DNA from: an uncultured Saprospiraceae bacterium
GTDB lineage: Bacteria > Bacteroidota > Bacteroidia > Chitinophagales > Saprospiraceae
Length of the DNA: 22,839 bases
Direction: 5' to 3'
NCBI GenBank assembly: GCA_937969485.1
Contig: CALBVQ010000201.1
Location: forward strand, 1-22,839
Below are positions 8,387-16,230 of the stretch, piece after piece (positions within the stretch are counted from its first letter, which is position 1; each line of letters begins with the position of its first letter). The notes below the pieces were generated by a model. The model worked only from the letters and a program-made list of their open reading frames with translations. It was not told the origin of the DNA and searched no databases. A program made the position numbers and the translations under genes.

Positions 8387-8600
8387 AACATTCACTAACA
8401 ACACCACAAAAAGAACACTTGAGGCAAGACGAAGTAGACCGAAAATTTATATCAAACTGATTAAGAGCACTTTACAACAATTAGGAGAAGTGGATTTACA
8501 GAAAGTTTTTTTAGTGCGTTTACAAAAAGAATCTTCTAGAAAAAAATGTGGCCAACTCATGCAATTCGAAGTCACGCACAAACCTCCTGTAGCCCATATT
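8387..8600. other. Intergenic, nothing recognised
   Basis: These 214 bases lie between the upstream region of the giant gene and the first GC-rich hairpin. Short open frames exist on both strands, but they run into the terminator hairpin and show no recognisable protein features, so I do not call them as genes. Confidence 0.5.
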
Positions 8601-8630
8601 ACAAAAGAAGCCCCGGCGGGCGCCGGGGCT
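8601..8630 (-). terminator. GC-rich terminator hairpin, distal copy
   Basis: On the minus strand AGCCCCGGCG pairs perfectly with CGCCGGGGCT across a 2-base loop (8609-8630), followed by TTCTTTTG. This is a rho-independent terminator facing the ftsZ transcript, about 320 bases past the ftsZ stop codon. It is nearly identical to the hairpin at 8871-8898. Confidence 0.75.
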
Positions 8631-8632
8631 AT

Positions 8633-8795
8633 TAGCACGAAGTCCCGTGCTTGTTCCTTTTATTTTACCTTTATTTTTGTTTTTACTTCATTAAAATCTC
8701 TAGCGATAGCTAAGGCTATCACTCTCTATTTTTATTCGTAAAATCCTAAAATAAAAGATAAAATAAAACACGGAACCGCACGATACTTCGCGCTA
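8633..8795. mobile_element. 163-bp palindromic element between duplicated ftsZ 3' sequences
   Basis: The terminal inverted repeats TAGCACGAAGT (8633-8643) and ACTTCGCGCTA (8785-8795) match at 10 of 11 positions. Inward, CGTGC, GTTCC and TTTTATTTTA recur in the opposite arm. The centre is GATAGC-TAAG-GCTATC (8705-8720). That is the complement of the core of the 161-bp elements at 1 and 3224, and some similarity extends past the core (a GAAGTAA block at the same distance). The total length is also almost the same. I infer a divergent member of the same non-autonomous palindromic family. It carries no coding sequence. Confidence 0.7.
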
Positions 8796-8847
8796 TACAA
8801 TAAACCAATTTCATAAAAGGATATGAAATTAAATAGACGAAATTTAT
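8796..8847. repeat. Direct repeat of the ftsZ 3' sequence, distal copy
   Basis: These 52 bases match 8899-8949 except for one extra A in a run. Each copy contains a small inverted repeat, AATTTCAT/ATGAAATT. The copy is followed on the minus strand by the 163-bp palindromic element and then by the distal terminator hairpin. Confidence 0.85.
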
Positions 8848-8870
8848 TTCCTTTTTTTCTATTCAAAACA

Positions 8871-8898
8871 AAAGAAGCCCCAGCGGGCGCCGGGGCTT
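8871..8898 (-). terminator. ftsZ terminator, proximal copy
   Basis: The minus-strand stem AAGCCCCGGCG/CGCTGGGGCTT (8875-8898) has a 2-base loop and is followed by CTTTTGTTTTG. One position pairs as G-U only in the minus-strand RNA and would be an A-C mismatch on the plus strand. That supports a role in ending the ftsZ transcript, whose stop codon is about 50 bases upstream. Confidence 0.8.
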
Positions 8899-8949
8899 TA
8901 CAATAAACCAATTTCATAAAGGATATGAAATTAAATAGACGAAATTTAT
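8899..8949. repeat. Direct repeat of the ftsZ 3' sequence, proximal copy
   Basis: This 51-base sequence lies immediately after the ftsZ stop codon and is repeated at 8796-8847. With the adjacent hairpin it forms a repeat-plus-terminator module that is present twice. Confidence 0.85.
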
Positions 8950-8950
8950 C

Positions 8951-10345
8951 TTAATCTTGCTTTGTATGTATATGAGAGTTATTTCTGCTGAATGTAGGGA
9001 AACTATCATCATCAATAGAGATTACATTCTTAAAATCTTCTTTGGAGCTTGACTCCACAACATCGTCAAGAGCGATATTCAGCCTATCATATGCAGGTCT
9101 TTTTTCGTACTCCTGAATAGTTTTGGGATCATCCAATGATCGTATGTCTCGTGGCTCAGTGGTAAGAGGTTTGTAGCTCACTGGCTCAACTCTTCTAGCT
9201 TCCACTGCCATTTCAGTTTCTGCAGTCACAGGCTGACTTGCGGGACGAACCATTGGTTCATCAAATTCAATAGTGGTAGCTGATGGCGCATCAAGGCTCG
9301 TAATAGTAAAACCATCATCACTCCCTGCCTCCTCATCCAAAGACACAACGATCTTATCTCTTTTGGGAGCGCTAGCTACCCTATTCTCCTCCATAAAACC
9401 TGTTGCAATAAGAGTAATTCTCAATTGATCTCCTAAACTATCATCAATACATTGCCCCCATATTACATTCGTTCCTCTTCCAGCTTCTTCCGAAATAAAC
9501 TCTGTGATTTCACAGAACTCTTTCATATTGATTTCATGCTCTGTTGAAGATGAAATATTCAATAAAATATGTTGAGCTCCTCTTATATCACTGTCCTTTA
9601 GCAAAGGTGAATTCAAGGCATCTTGAATAGTGCGCATAGCACGATCTTCGCCATTATTTTCAGCGAATCCCATAATAGCCACTCCACTTTCTCTCATGAC
9701 TGTATTTACATCCTCAAAATCAACATTGATTTTTCCAGGCACCGTAATGATCTCAGCAATACCTTTTGCAGCAGTTGTTAAGATTTCATTTGCAGTAGAA
9801 AATGCATCCGACAATTTCGCAGTTGCAAAATTAGTCATCAAACGCTCATTGGAAATAACGAGGATCGAATCTACATATTTCTTTAATTCTTCTAGACCTT
9901 CCAAGGCTTGTCTTTGACGAACCATTCCTTCAAACTTGAAAGGCAGTGTCACGATACCCACTGTAAGAATATCAAGTTCCTTGGCTACTTTCGCAATGAT
10001 AGGCGCTGCACCCGTCCCAGTACCTCCACCCATTCCAGCAGTAATGAACATCATCTTTGTTCCATCTTCTAAAAATGTGCGAATCTCTTCCATAGATTCG
10101 ATACATGCTTGCTTACCTATTTCAGGTCTTGAACCAGCACCACGGCCATCAGTAAGATTCGGCCCTAAACCAATTTTTGTACCTATTGGATTTTTCTCTA
10201 GTGCTTGACGATCCGTATTACAGATCGCGAAATCAACTCCAGCTATACCCTGATGAAACATATATTCAACAGCGTTTCCACCGCCTCCGCCAACTCCTAT
10301 TACTTTAATTATCGATTTTTCTTTTTTCGGTATATCAAATGTCAT
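8951..10345 (-). CDS. ftsZ: Cell division protein FtsZ
   Basis: This is the tubulin-like GTPase that polymerises into the division ring on the inner side of the cytoplasmic membrane. The 464-residue product has the nucleotide-binding loop GVGGGGGNAV (about 17-26), the tubulin signature GGGTGTG (106-112) and the synergy-loop motif NVDFED with Asp209 and Asp212, needed for GTP hydrolysis between subunits. A long acidic, poorly conserved linker (about 325-445) leads to a C-terminal tail resembling the Bacteroidota tail motif (SRNNSHIH), the expected docking site for FtsA. The ATG start follows ftsA by 30 bases. It is the last gene of the operon and is followed by a duplicated terminator. All key residues are present. 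Confidence 0.97.
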   Translation of the reverse strand: MTFDIPKKEKSIIKVIGVGGGGGNAVEYMFHQGIAGVDFAICNTDRQALEKNPIGTKIGLGPNLTDGRGAGSRPEIGKQACIESMEEIRTFLEDGTKMMFITAGMGGGTGTGAAPIIAKVAKELDILTVGIVTLPFKFEGMVRQRQALEGLEELKKYVDSILVISNERLMTNFATAKLSDAFSTANEILTTAAKGIAEIITVPGKINVDFEDVNTVMRESGVAIMGFAENNGEDRAMRTIQDALNSPLLKDSDIRGAQHILLNISSSTEHEINMKEFCEITEFISEEAGRGTNVIWGQCIDDSLGDQLRITLIATGFMEENRVASAPKRDKIVVSLDEEAGSDDGFTITSLDAPSATTIEFDEPMVRPASQPVTAETEMAVEARRVEPVSYKPLTTEPRDIRSLDDPKTIQEYEKRPAYDRLNIALDDVVESSSKEDFKNVISIDDDSFPTFSRNNSHIHTKQD

Positions 10346-10375
10346 GATAATTTATTTTAACGATTATAAAAATGA

Positions 10376-11740
10376 TTAGAATTCTGAATCTGGAGTTGAC
10401 TCAAGTAATTCTTTAGCTTTTTCAAAAATATTGCTTACCCAGCTCTTCTTCTTCGTCTCCTCTTCTGGCGTAACACTATCCTCTAGATCGGTTACTTCAT
10501 TTTCTATGATTCTAGTCTCTACAATTGTTTCTTCAACAATTTCCTCAACCATTTCTTCCTCCGTCTTTTCAGGAAGTGTCTTTATGGCATTAATTAAGAG
10601 ACCAATAGATGTTGAATAGATAGGACTATCTATCATTCCATCGTACTTATGCGCCAGGTGTTCGGTAGGTAGCCCCACTCTCGTATTAAGCCCTGTGTGA
10701 TATTCAGCCAACAAGTTGATGTGGTTCAATAATGCGCCACCTCCGGTCAGCACCAAACCGCCAATCAGCTTACGATCGAAACCAGAACGTTTGATCTCCC
10801 AAAGAACGAAATCGAATATTTCTTGAACTCTAGCTTGGATTATTTTGGACAAGTTACGTTCGCTGATTTCCTTGTGCTCTCTCCCTTTAAGACCAGGTAT
10901 TGTAATAATTCTGTTGTTATGTACTTCTTCAGCTAGAGCCGATCCGAATTTAACCTTCAGTTTCTCAGCTTGATCAAGCATGACAGTACATCCCTCTTTG
11001 ATATCATTAGTAATAATCGCGCCTCCGAAAGGAATTACCGCAGTGTGACGAATAATTCCGTCCTTAAAAATTGTTATATCAGTAGTTCCTCCACCAATAT
11101 CAACAAGTGCCACACCTGCTTCCTTCTCTTCATCACTCAATACAGCCGCAGCAGAAGCAATCGGTTCCAAAGTTACGTCAGCAACTTCTAGACCCACTTT
11201 TTCCACACAACGTTGAATGTTACGAGAGGCAGTTACACGACCTGTGATGATATGAAAATTCGCTTCTAGACGAACTCCGCTCATACCGACAGGATCGATA
11301 ATATCTTGTTCTTCATCTACAGTAAATTCTTGAGGAATAACATGGAGAATCTTATCTCCCGCCGGAAGAACTAATCGATACATATCGCTGATAAGTTTAT
11401 CAACGTCTGCTCGCGTAATTTCTTCAAGCCCGTCTTCTCTCATGAGAATGCCGTGGTGATGAATACTCTTAATGTGCTGACCAGCTATCCCGACATACAC
11501 ATTAGTAAATTTAGTTTGGGCCTGCTTTTCAGCCATATCTACAGCATCTTGAATAGCCTTTACTGTCTTACTGATATTGGAAACTACGCCACGTGAAACG
11601 CCTTCGCTTTTCACCTTTCCCATACCAAGAATTTCGACTAACCCGTACTGGTTTTTGCGGCCCGCTATCGCACAAACTTTAGTCGTACCTATATCTAAGG
11701 CAACAACTATTTCAGAGGGTTTAAATTTCAATTCATTCAT
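10376..11740 (-). CDS. ftsA: Cell division protein FtsA
   Basis: This is an actin-fold ATPase that tethers FtsZ filaments to the membrane and recruits later divisome proteins. The 454-residue product shows the phosphate loops DIGTTK (16-21) and DIGGGTTD (213-220) and the adenosine-binding motif TGGGALL (331-337). A Glu/Val-rich acidic linker (about 392-428) is followed by a C-terminal amphipathic helix with Trp433, Ile437 and Phe438 (KSWVSNIFEKAKELLE), the usual membrane-targeting sequence. It lies between ftsQ (37-base gap) and ftsZ (30-base gap) and is presumably translated from the same transcript. Confidence 0.96.
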   Translation of the reverse strand: MNELKFKPSEIVVALDIGTTKVCAIAGRKNQYGLVEILGMGKVKSEGVSRGVVSNISKTVKAIQDAVDMAEKQAQTKFTNVYVGIAGQHIKSIHHHGILMREDGLEEITRADVDKLISDMYRLVLPAGDKILHVIPQEFTVDEEQDIIDPVGMSGVRLEANFHIITGRVTASRNIQRCVEKVGLEVADVTLEPIASAAAVLSDEEKEAGVALVDIGGGTTDITIFKDGIIRHTAVIPFGGAIITNDIKEGCTVMLDQAEKLKVKFGSALAEEVHNNRIITIPGLKGREHKEISERNLSKIIQARVQEIFDFVLWEIKRSGFDRKLIGGLVLTGGGALLNHINLLAEYHTGLNTRVGLPTEHLAHKYDGMIDSPIYSTSIGLLINAIKTLPEKTEEEMVEEIVEETIVETRIIENEVTDLEDSVTPEEETKKKSWVSNIFEKAKELLESTPDSEF

Positions 11741-11777
11741 AATCGAATGTTTTTAAATATTATGAAATGGTTTATTT

Positions 11778-12557
11778 CTATTTTTTTCCGAGTGTCACTT
11801 GATCCTTGTACTCAAGGTTCAAGTACGCATATTTGTCCCATCCGTCTTGATTCTTTCCCCACTCGTAGTACTTTTCTAGTTTATATAATTTTTCGTCTTG
11901 CTCACTAAGATCTCCGAACTCTATTCGCTCAGACCCGATCTTAGGAATAAGAGTAATTTTTCCTTTCGCTCCTATTTCTATTTGCTCAATTAAGGCATTG
12001 AGAAACTTGCTCTCTTTACATTTCGACACCAAGCTCAGCATCTCACCATAAGCTTTCTTCCCTTCTTTTGAACTGCTACTCAACTGACCAACTCTACCAG
12101 TTATCAACGGCACTCGCAATGTCTTGTAATTGCTCGTAGGAATCTTCTTTCCATCTGCTGCCATGTAATAATCTATATCTCCTCCCTTTACTCGCGCTAT
12201 AGGATTCCTTTGATAAATTTCTACTCGCATTTCATGTCGAGCATTCACATAAATTATGGCCTGCTTTATAAATAAATTCTCCTCTAGCCTTTCTTCTAAA
12301 TCTCTGATGTCGATACTTTCAATGTTAGAAACTGCGGGGTCGAAGCCCAGATGCTGTCTCATAATCTTAAGCACTTGCGCTTTATTTAATAGGGCCTTGC
12401 CATTGTGAATCTCATGAATCTCAATTGTAAGTTTTCCAAAGGTTTTTTCCTTTTTGTATTGATAAGCTTGATAGCTTACCATTACAATAACCAAAGCTAG
12501 GACAAGGCTAAACACCCGTCTGTAATCAATACCATCCTTGCCTATCAATGCTTTCAC
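11778..12557 (-). CDS. ftsQ: Cell division protein FtsQ
   Basis: This is a single-pass membrane protein that bridges cytoplasmic and periplasmic parts of the divisome. The 259-residue product starts at GTG 12557, four bases after the murC stop. No ATG in frame would keep the whole membrane segment. It has a short cytoplasmic tail, one membrane helix (about 14-32) and a POTRA-like domain (about 40-112), followed by the FtsQ beta domain. Sequence identity in FtsQ is always low, so the call rests on topology, length, the ...ARHEMRVEIYQRNPIARV segment typical of the POTRA/beta junction, and position between murC and ftsA. Confidence 0.88.
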   Translation of the reverse strand: MKALIGKDGIDYRRVFSLVLALVIVMVSYQAYQYKKEKTFGKLTIEIHEIHNGKALLNKAQVLKIMRQHLGFDPAVSNIESIDIRDLEERLEENLFIKQAIIYVNARHEMRVEIYQRNPIARVKGGDIDYYMAADGKKIPTSNYKTLRVPLITGRVGQLSSSSKEGKKAYGEMLSLVSKCKESKFLNALIEQIEIGAKGKITLIPKIGSERIEFGDLSEQDEKLYKLEKYYEWGKNQDGWDKYAYLNLEYKDQVTLGKK

Positions 12558-12561
12558 TTTC

Positions 12562-13932
12562 TTAGTTTAATATTGCTTTTATTGGCTCTACTAGTCTATC
12601 TATATTACCCGCACCTAATGTCATTAAGACTTCCATCTTCTTTTTATTACTCTTCACATATGCTAATACTTCCTGTTCGGACATCACTGGTACATCTAGT
12701 TTCTTTATTCTATTCTTAAGGGCAGTGCTTGTAACACCTTCCATAGGTTTTTCTCGCGCTGGATAAATTTCCATTAGAATCAATTCATCTACTTTAGCAA
12801 GCTCTTCTGCAAATCCATCCATAAAGTCACTGGTGCGGCTGAATAGATGAGGCTGAAATACAGCTGTTAATTTCTTTTCTGGATACAAATCTCTTGCCGC
12901 TTGTATCGCCACTTTCAACTCAGAAGGATGATGCGCATAGTCATCGATATAAATCTGCTCCTCACTCTTCTTACCAAAATCAAATCTTCTTGCAATCCCT
13001 TGGAATGCCTCAACCCCCTTACTCAATTCATCCACATCGCAATCAAGTAAACTACAAACTCCCAATGCTCCTGCTGCGTTAGACACGTTGTGTTCCCCAG
13101 GCATCGATAAGGATGTACTCAACTTCACAAGCTCATTTTCACGAAAGGTAAAACCAAACTGATGTTTTACCGCATGAATATTAGCCGCGTTAAACCATCC
13201 TTCCTCTACACCAAATGAATACAACTTCACTCCCTTTGACAGCAACCTCCCTTTCCATTCTACATCCATCTCAGCAAGAACCGAAGATGAAACTAGTAGA
13301 CTTCCGTTCTCTTTTATCAGTAGGGTGAAATCTTGAAAGGTCTTCAACATTTCCTCATGACTACCGTAAATATCTAAGTGGTCCGCATCAACAGACAAGA
13401 GCACACAAATATCAGGTGACAAATGCATAAAAGACTTGTCGAATTCATCCGCTTCTACCACTACCCACTCACTCTCACCATAGATAAAGTTACTCCCAAA
13501 GTCCTTCACAATCCCTCCTAGAAAACCCGTTACATCAAGTCCTGCACTTCTTAAAAATGCAGCAGTCATACTGCTAGTACTTGTTTTCCCATGAGTCCCT
13601 GCCACCGCAATCGTTTTACTTGCACTGCTAATTATTCCTAGAACTTCCGCACGTTTCTTCAATGGCACATCCATTCCTCTAAGTGTTTCCCATTCTTTGT
13701 GGTCAGCAGGTATTGCTGGCGTATAAACAATAAGATCAAGATCGGTAGGGATCGCCGCAGGATTCTCATCGTAATGGATCTTCACACCTTCATTTTCAAG
13801 ACTCTTTGTCAGCGAAGTTTCCGTTTTATCGTAGCCACTTACCTTCGCACCCTTAAGCAAGAAATATCGCGCAATCGCACTCATTCCTATTCCACCTACT
13901 CCGAGGAAGTAAACACTTTTAATCATGTCCAT
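12562..13932 (-). CDS. murC: UDP-N-acetylmuramate--L-alanine ligase MurC
   Basis: This cytoplasmic ligase adds L-Ala to UDP-MurNAc with ATP, the first amino-acid step of peptidoglycan precursor synthesis. I chose ATG 13932 (456 residues, MDMIKSVYFLGVGGIGMSA), although an in-frame GTG at 13953 would add seven residues and overlap murG. Family members typically begin near the IKSVYF motif. Domains in order are an N-terminal Rossmann-like UDP-binding domain (GVGGIGMSA), a central ATPase domain with loop GTHGKTST (about 112-119) and a C-terminal domain with DDYAHHPSE. All motifs are intact. It lies between murG and ftsQ, with a four-base gap to ftsQ. Confidence 0.96.
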   Translation of the reverse strand: MDMIKSVYFLGVGGIGMSAIARYFLLKGAKVSGYDKTETSLTKSLENEGVKIHYDENPAAIPTDLDLIVYTPAIPADHKEWETLRGMDVPLKKRAEVLGIISSASKTIAVAGTHGKTSTSSMTAAFLRSAGLDVTGFLGGIVKDFGSNFIYGESEWVVVEADEFDKSFMHLSPDICVLLSVDADHLDIYGSHEEMLKTFQDFTLLIKENGSLLVSSSVLAEMDVEWKGRLLSKGVKLYSFGVEEGWFNAANIHAVKHQFGFTFRENELVKLSTSLSMPGEHNVSNAAGALGVCSLLDCDVDELSKGVEAFQGIARRFDFGKKSEEQIYIDDYAHHPSELKVAIQAARDLYPEKKLTAVFQPHLFSRTSDFMDGFAEELAKVDELILMEIYPAREKPMEGVTSTALKNRIKKLDVPVMSEQEVLAYVKSNKKKMEVLMTLGAGNIDRLVEPIKAILN

Positions 13933-13942
13933 ATGTAGCTTG

Positions 13943-15037
13943 CTATTCCCCACTTACTTCCAGTATTTTGTCTACAATTCTATCAATAGCATTGGGCTTA
14001 GCCAACTTCTTTATTTCTTTTTCAAGTCTTCCTATATTTCTTGGTTCATCGACCAATTCTAAAGCTTCTTCAATCAGTTTTTCTCTCGCCTCAGAATCCT
14101 TAATCATAATCGCTGCATGTGCATGAACCAATGAACTTGCATTCTTCGTTTGATGATCCTCCGCTACATGTGGAGAAGGCACTAAAATTGCAGCCTTCTT
14201 GGCAATACATAATTCTGATATCGTCAATGCTCCTGCTCTACATACTACTAAATCAGCAGCTGCATAAGCACGTGCCATATCCATTATAAATTCTTGGCAT
14301 TTAACATTAGGCAATGTAGCCACATCTGCTGTAGAGTAAAAAGGATAATGCACCCGACCTACTTGCCATATGAATTGCACATCGCCTCTTTTCTTTATCA
14401 ACTCCTCTTGCATGCGTACACTTTCGTTAAGCGTTTTAGCTCCTAGACTTCCGCCAAAAATCAAGATCGTTTTTTTGTTGGGGTCAAGCCCAAAGGCTAC
14501 CCGCGCATCAGCTTTACTTATCGTAGAATTGATGATATCTTGACGAACTGGATTACCAGTTTCATAGATCTTATTCGCTGGAAAAAATCGCTCCATCCTA
14601 TCATATGCTACACATATTGCATGTGCTTGCTGCGCCAACATCTTGTTAGTCATTCCGGCATACGAATTTTGCTCTTGGATGATAGTAGGAATATTTTTTC
14701 TTTGAGCAGTCCTCAATAAAGGTCCACTCGCATACCCTCCTACTCCTATACAAATGTCTGGCTTAAAATCACGAATTATCTGAGCTGCTTTTCTAAGACT
14801 ACTAATTATTTTAAATGGCAGTACTAAGTTCTTGAATGACAGCTTACGCTGAAATCCCGCTATCGGCAATCCTATGATTTCATATCCTGCAGCTGGCACT
14901 TTATCCATCTCCATTCTTCCTTCAGCACCTACAAATAGAATTTCCATATCATTAACCCTTGCCTTTAAGGCATTAGCAATCGCAATTGCTGGGAATATAT
15001 GTCCCCCTGTTCCTCCTCCGCTAATTATCGCTCTCAT
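13943..15037 (-). CDS. murG: Lipid II synthase MurG (GlcNAc transferase)
   Basis: This GT-B glycosyltransferase at the inner face of the membrane transfers GlcNAc from UDP-GlcNAc to lipid I, forming lipid II. The 364-residue product has the N-terminal glycine-rich motif GGGTGGHIFPA (7-17), GVGGYASGP (98-106), GGSLGA (195-200) and the donor-binding CRAGALTISE segment. Its length is typical. The ATG start is unambiguous. The gene overlaps the end of ftsW by 17 bases, suggesting coupled translation with the flippase/polymerase step that uses its product. Confidence 0.96.
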   Translation of the reverse strand: MRAIISGGGTGGHIFPAIAIANALKARVNDMEILFVGAEGRMEMDKVPAAGYEIIGLPIAGFQRKLSFKNLVLPFKIISSLRKAAQIIRDFKPDICIGVGGYASGPLLRTAQRKNIPTIIQEQNSYAGMTNKMLAQQAHAICVAYDRMERFFPANKIYETGNPVRQDIINSTISKADARVAFGLDPNKKTILIFGGSLGAKTLNESVRMQEELIKKRGDVQFIWQVGRVHYPFYSTADVATLPNVKCQEFIMDMARAYAAADLVVCRAGALTISELCIAKKAAILVPSPHVAEDHQTKNASSLVHAHAAIMIKDSEAREKLIEEALELVDEPRNIGRLEKEIKKLAKPNAIDRIVDKILEVSGE

Positions 15038-16193
15038 CTATCTGCTCTTCTATTTCTGACAAAACTAATTTCTGCATTCTTGCCTCCTGCACATATCTAC
15101 TCACACTTAGGATTATTCCTAGGGAGATACATGTGAACAACATACTTGTCCCCCCCATACTCACAAGCGGCAATGTCAACCCAGTCGCTGGAACCATCTG
15201 TACAGAAACTGCAATGTTGGCAAATGCTTGAAATACTATATTCAAACACAAACCATAGGCTAAGATCGCTCCAAAAGTTTTGGGACACTTAGTTACCATA
15301 ATTGTACATCTTAGCAATAATGCTAAGTATAACAATATCATTAAGATTCCTCCTACTAATCCATATTCTTCGCAGATGATGGCGTATATATAATCGGCAT
15401 ATGCATACGGTAAATAATTCTTTTGAATACTATTCCCTGGTCCCACACCAAGAAACTCGCCACTTGCAATCGCAATTTTCGATTGATCTGCTTGATAACC
15501 GGTTTGAGCGAAAAAGTCATTGAATCTGGAAACCCATGTTTCCACACGAATATGTTCTGGAAAGAATGTCCCCAGCATAAAGATGAAGGCAAATAGGAAT
15601 ATCCCTGCGAGTAACATGCCCGCTATATATTGCACTTTCACTCTACCTATAAACATCAATGTAATACATGTAGCAAACAAGATGAAGGCAGTAGATAAAT
15701 CATCACTTACAATTAAAGCACATACTGTCAGCACAGGTAATATGAGCGGCATAAAAGCCTGCTTAAAACTCTTTATTGTATCTTGTTTTTTCGAAAGCGT
15801 ATGTGCCAAAAACACAATTAACCCCAACTTCGCAAAGTCTGAAGTTTGAATGGTCTTGTTAATCCATGGTATTCCTATCCAGCGTTTGGCATCATGAATT
15901 TCTATACCCCATATTTTGGTGTAAACCAAGGCTACCAGCGTAATTATGAAAATGATCAACGAAAGCCGTGCATAGATCATATAGTGAAATCTATAACACA
16001 CATATGTTACAACCGCACCCAGGCAGATAAACATTAATTGCTGAATAAGATACTTATGAGAACTACCATCCAATTGCTCGTATACCATGCTGCTTGTCGC
16101 GCTGTATACTGCCATAAGTGAAGCAATACATAAGATGACGGCAATCATCCAGATTACCTTGTCACCTCGTATGGTTTGTACAAGATTCGTCAT
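15021..16193 (-). CDS. ftsW: Septal peptidoglycan polymerase FtsW
   Basis: This polytopic SEDS-family protein polymerises lipid II into glycan strands at the septum, in partnership with FtsI. The 390-residue product has about ten hydrophobic helices. The conserved periplasmic loop GVGPGNSIQKNYLPYAYADY (249-268) contains Asp267 at the position of the conserved catalytic Asp of the family (usually in a TDFIF context). I call FtsW rather than RodA because the gene sits inside the dcw cluster between murD and murG. It starts at ATG 16193, 37 bases after murD. Confidence 0.94.
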   Translation of the reverse strand: MTNLVQTIRGDKVIWMIAVILCIASLMAVYSATSSMVYEQLDGSSHKYLIQQLMFICLGAVVTYVCYRFHYMIYARLSLIIFIITLVALVYTKIWGIEIHDAKRWIGIPWINKTIQTSDFAKLGLIVFLAHTLSKKQDTIKSFKQAFMPLILPVLTVCALIVSDDLSTAFILFATCITLMFIGRVKVQYIAGMLLAGIFLFAFIFMLGTFFPEHIRVETWVSRFNDFFAQTGYQADQSKIAIASGEFLGVGPGNSIQKNYLPYAYADYIYAIICEEYGLVGGILMILLYLALLLRCTIMVTKCPKTFGAILAYGLCLNIVFQAFANIAVSVQMVPATGLTLPLVSMGGTSMLFTCISLGIILSVSRYVQEARMQKLVLSEIEEQIDESDN

Positions 16194-16230
16194 TAAAGAC
16201 TTGTGTAGTTTCCTTAAAAAATTGAGTTAA

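Noticed and set aside
8447..8741. Small open frames on both strands near 8447-8741
   Set aside because: They read through the terminator hairpin (giving the artefact APAPAGASF or EAPAGAGA) and into the palindromic element. They have no recognisable protein features.
13932..13953. GTG at 13953 as the murC start
   Set aside because: It would add seven residues not typical of the family and overlap murG. The ATG at 13932 gives the conserved N-terminus.
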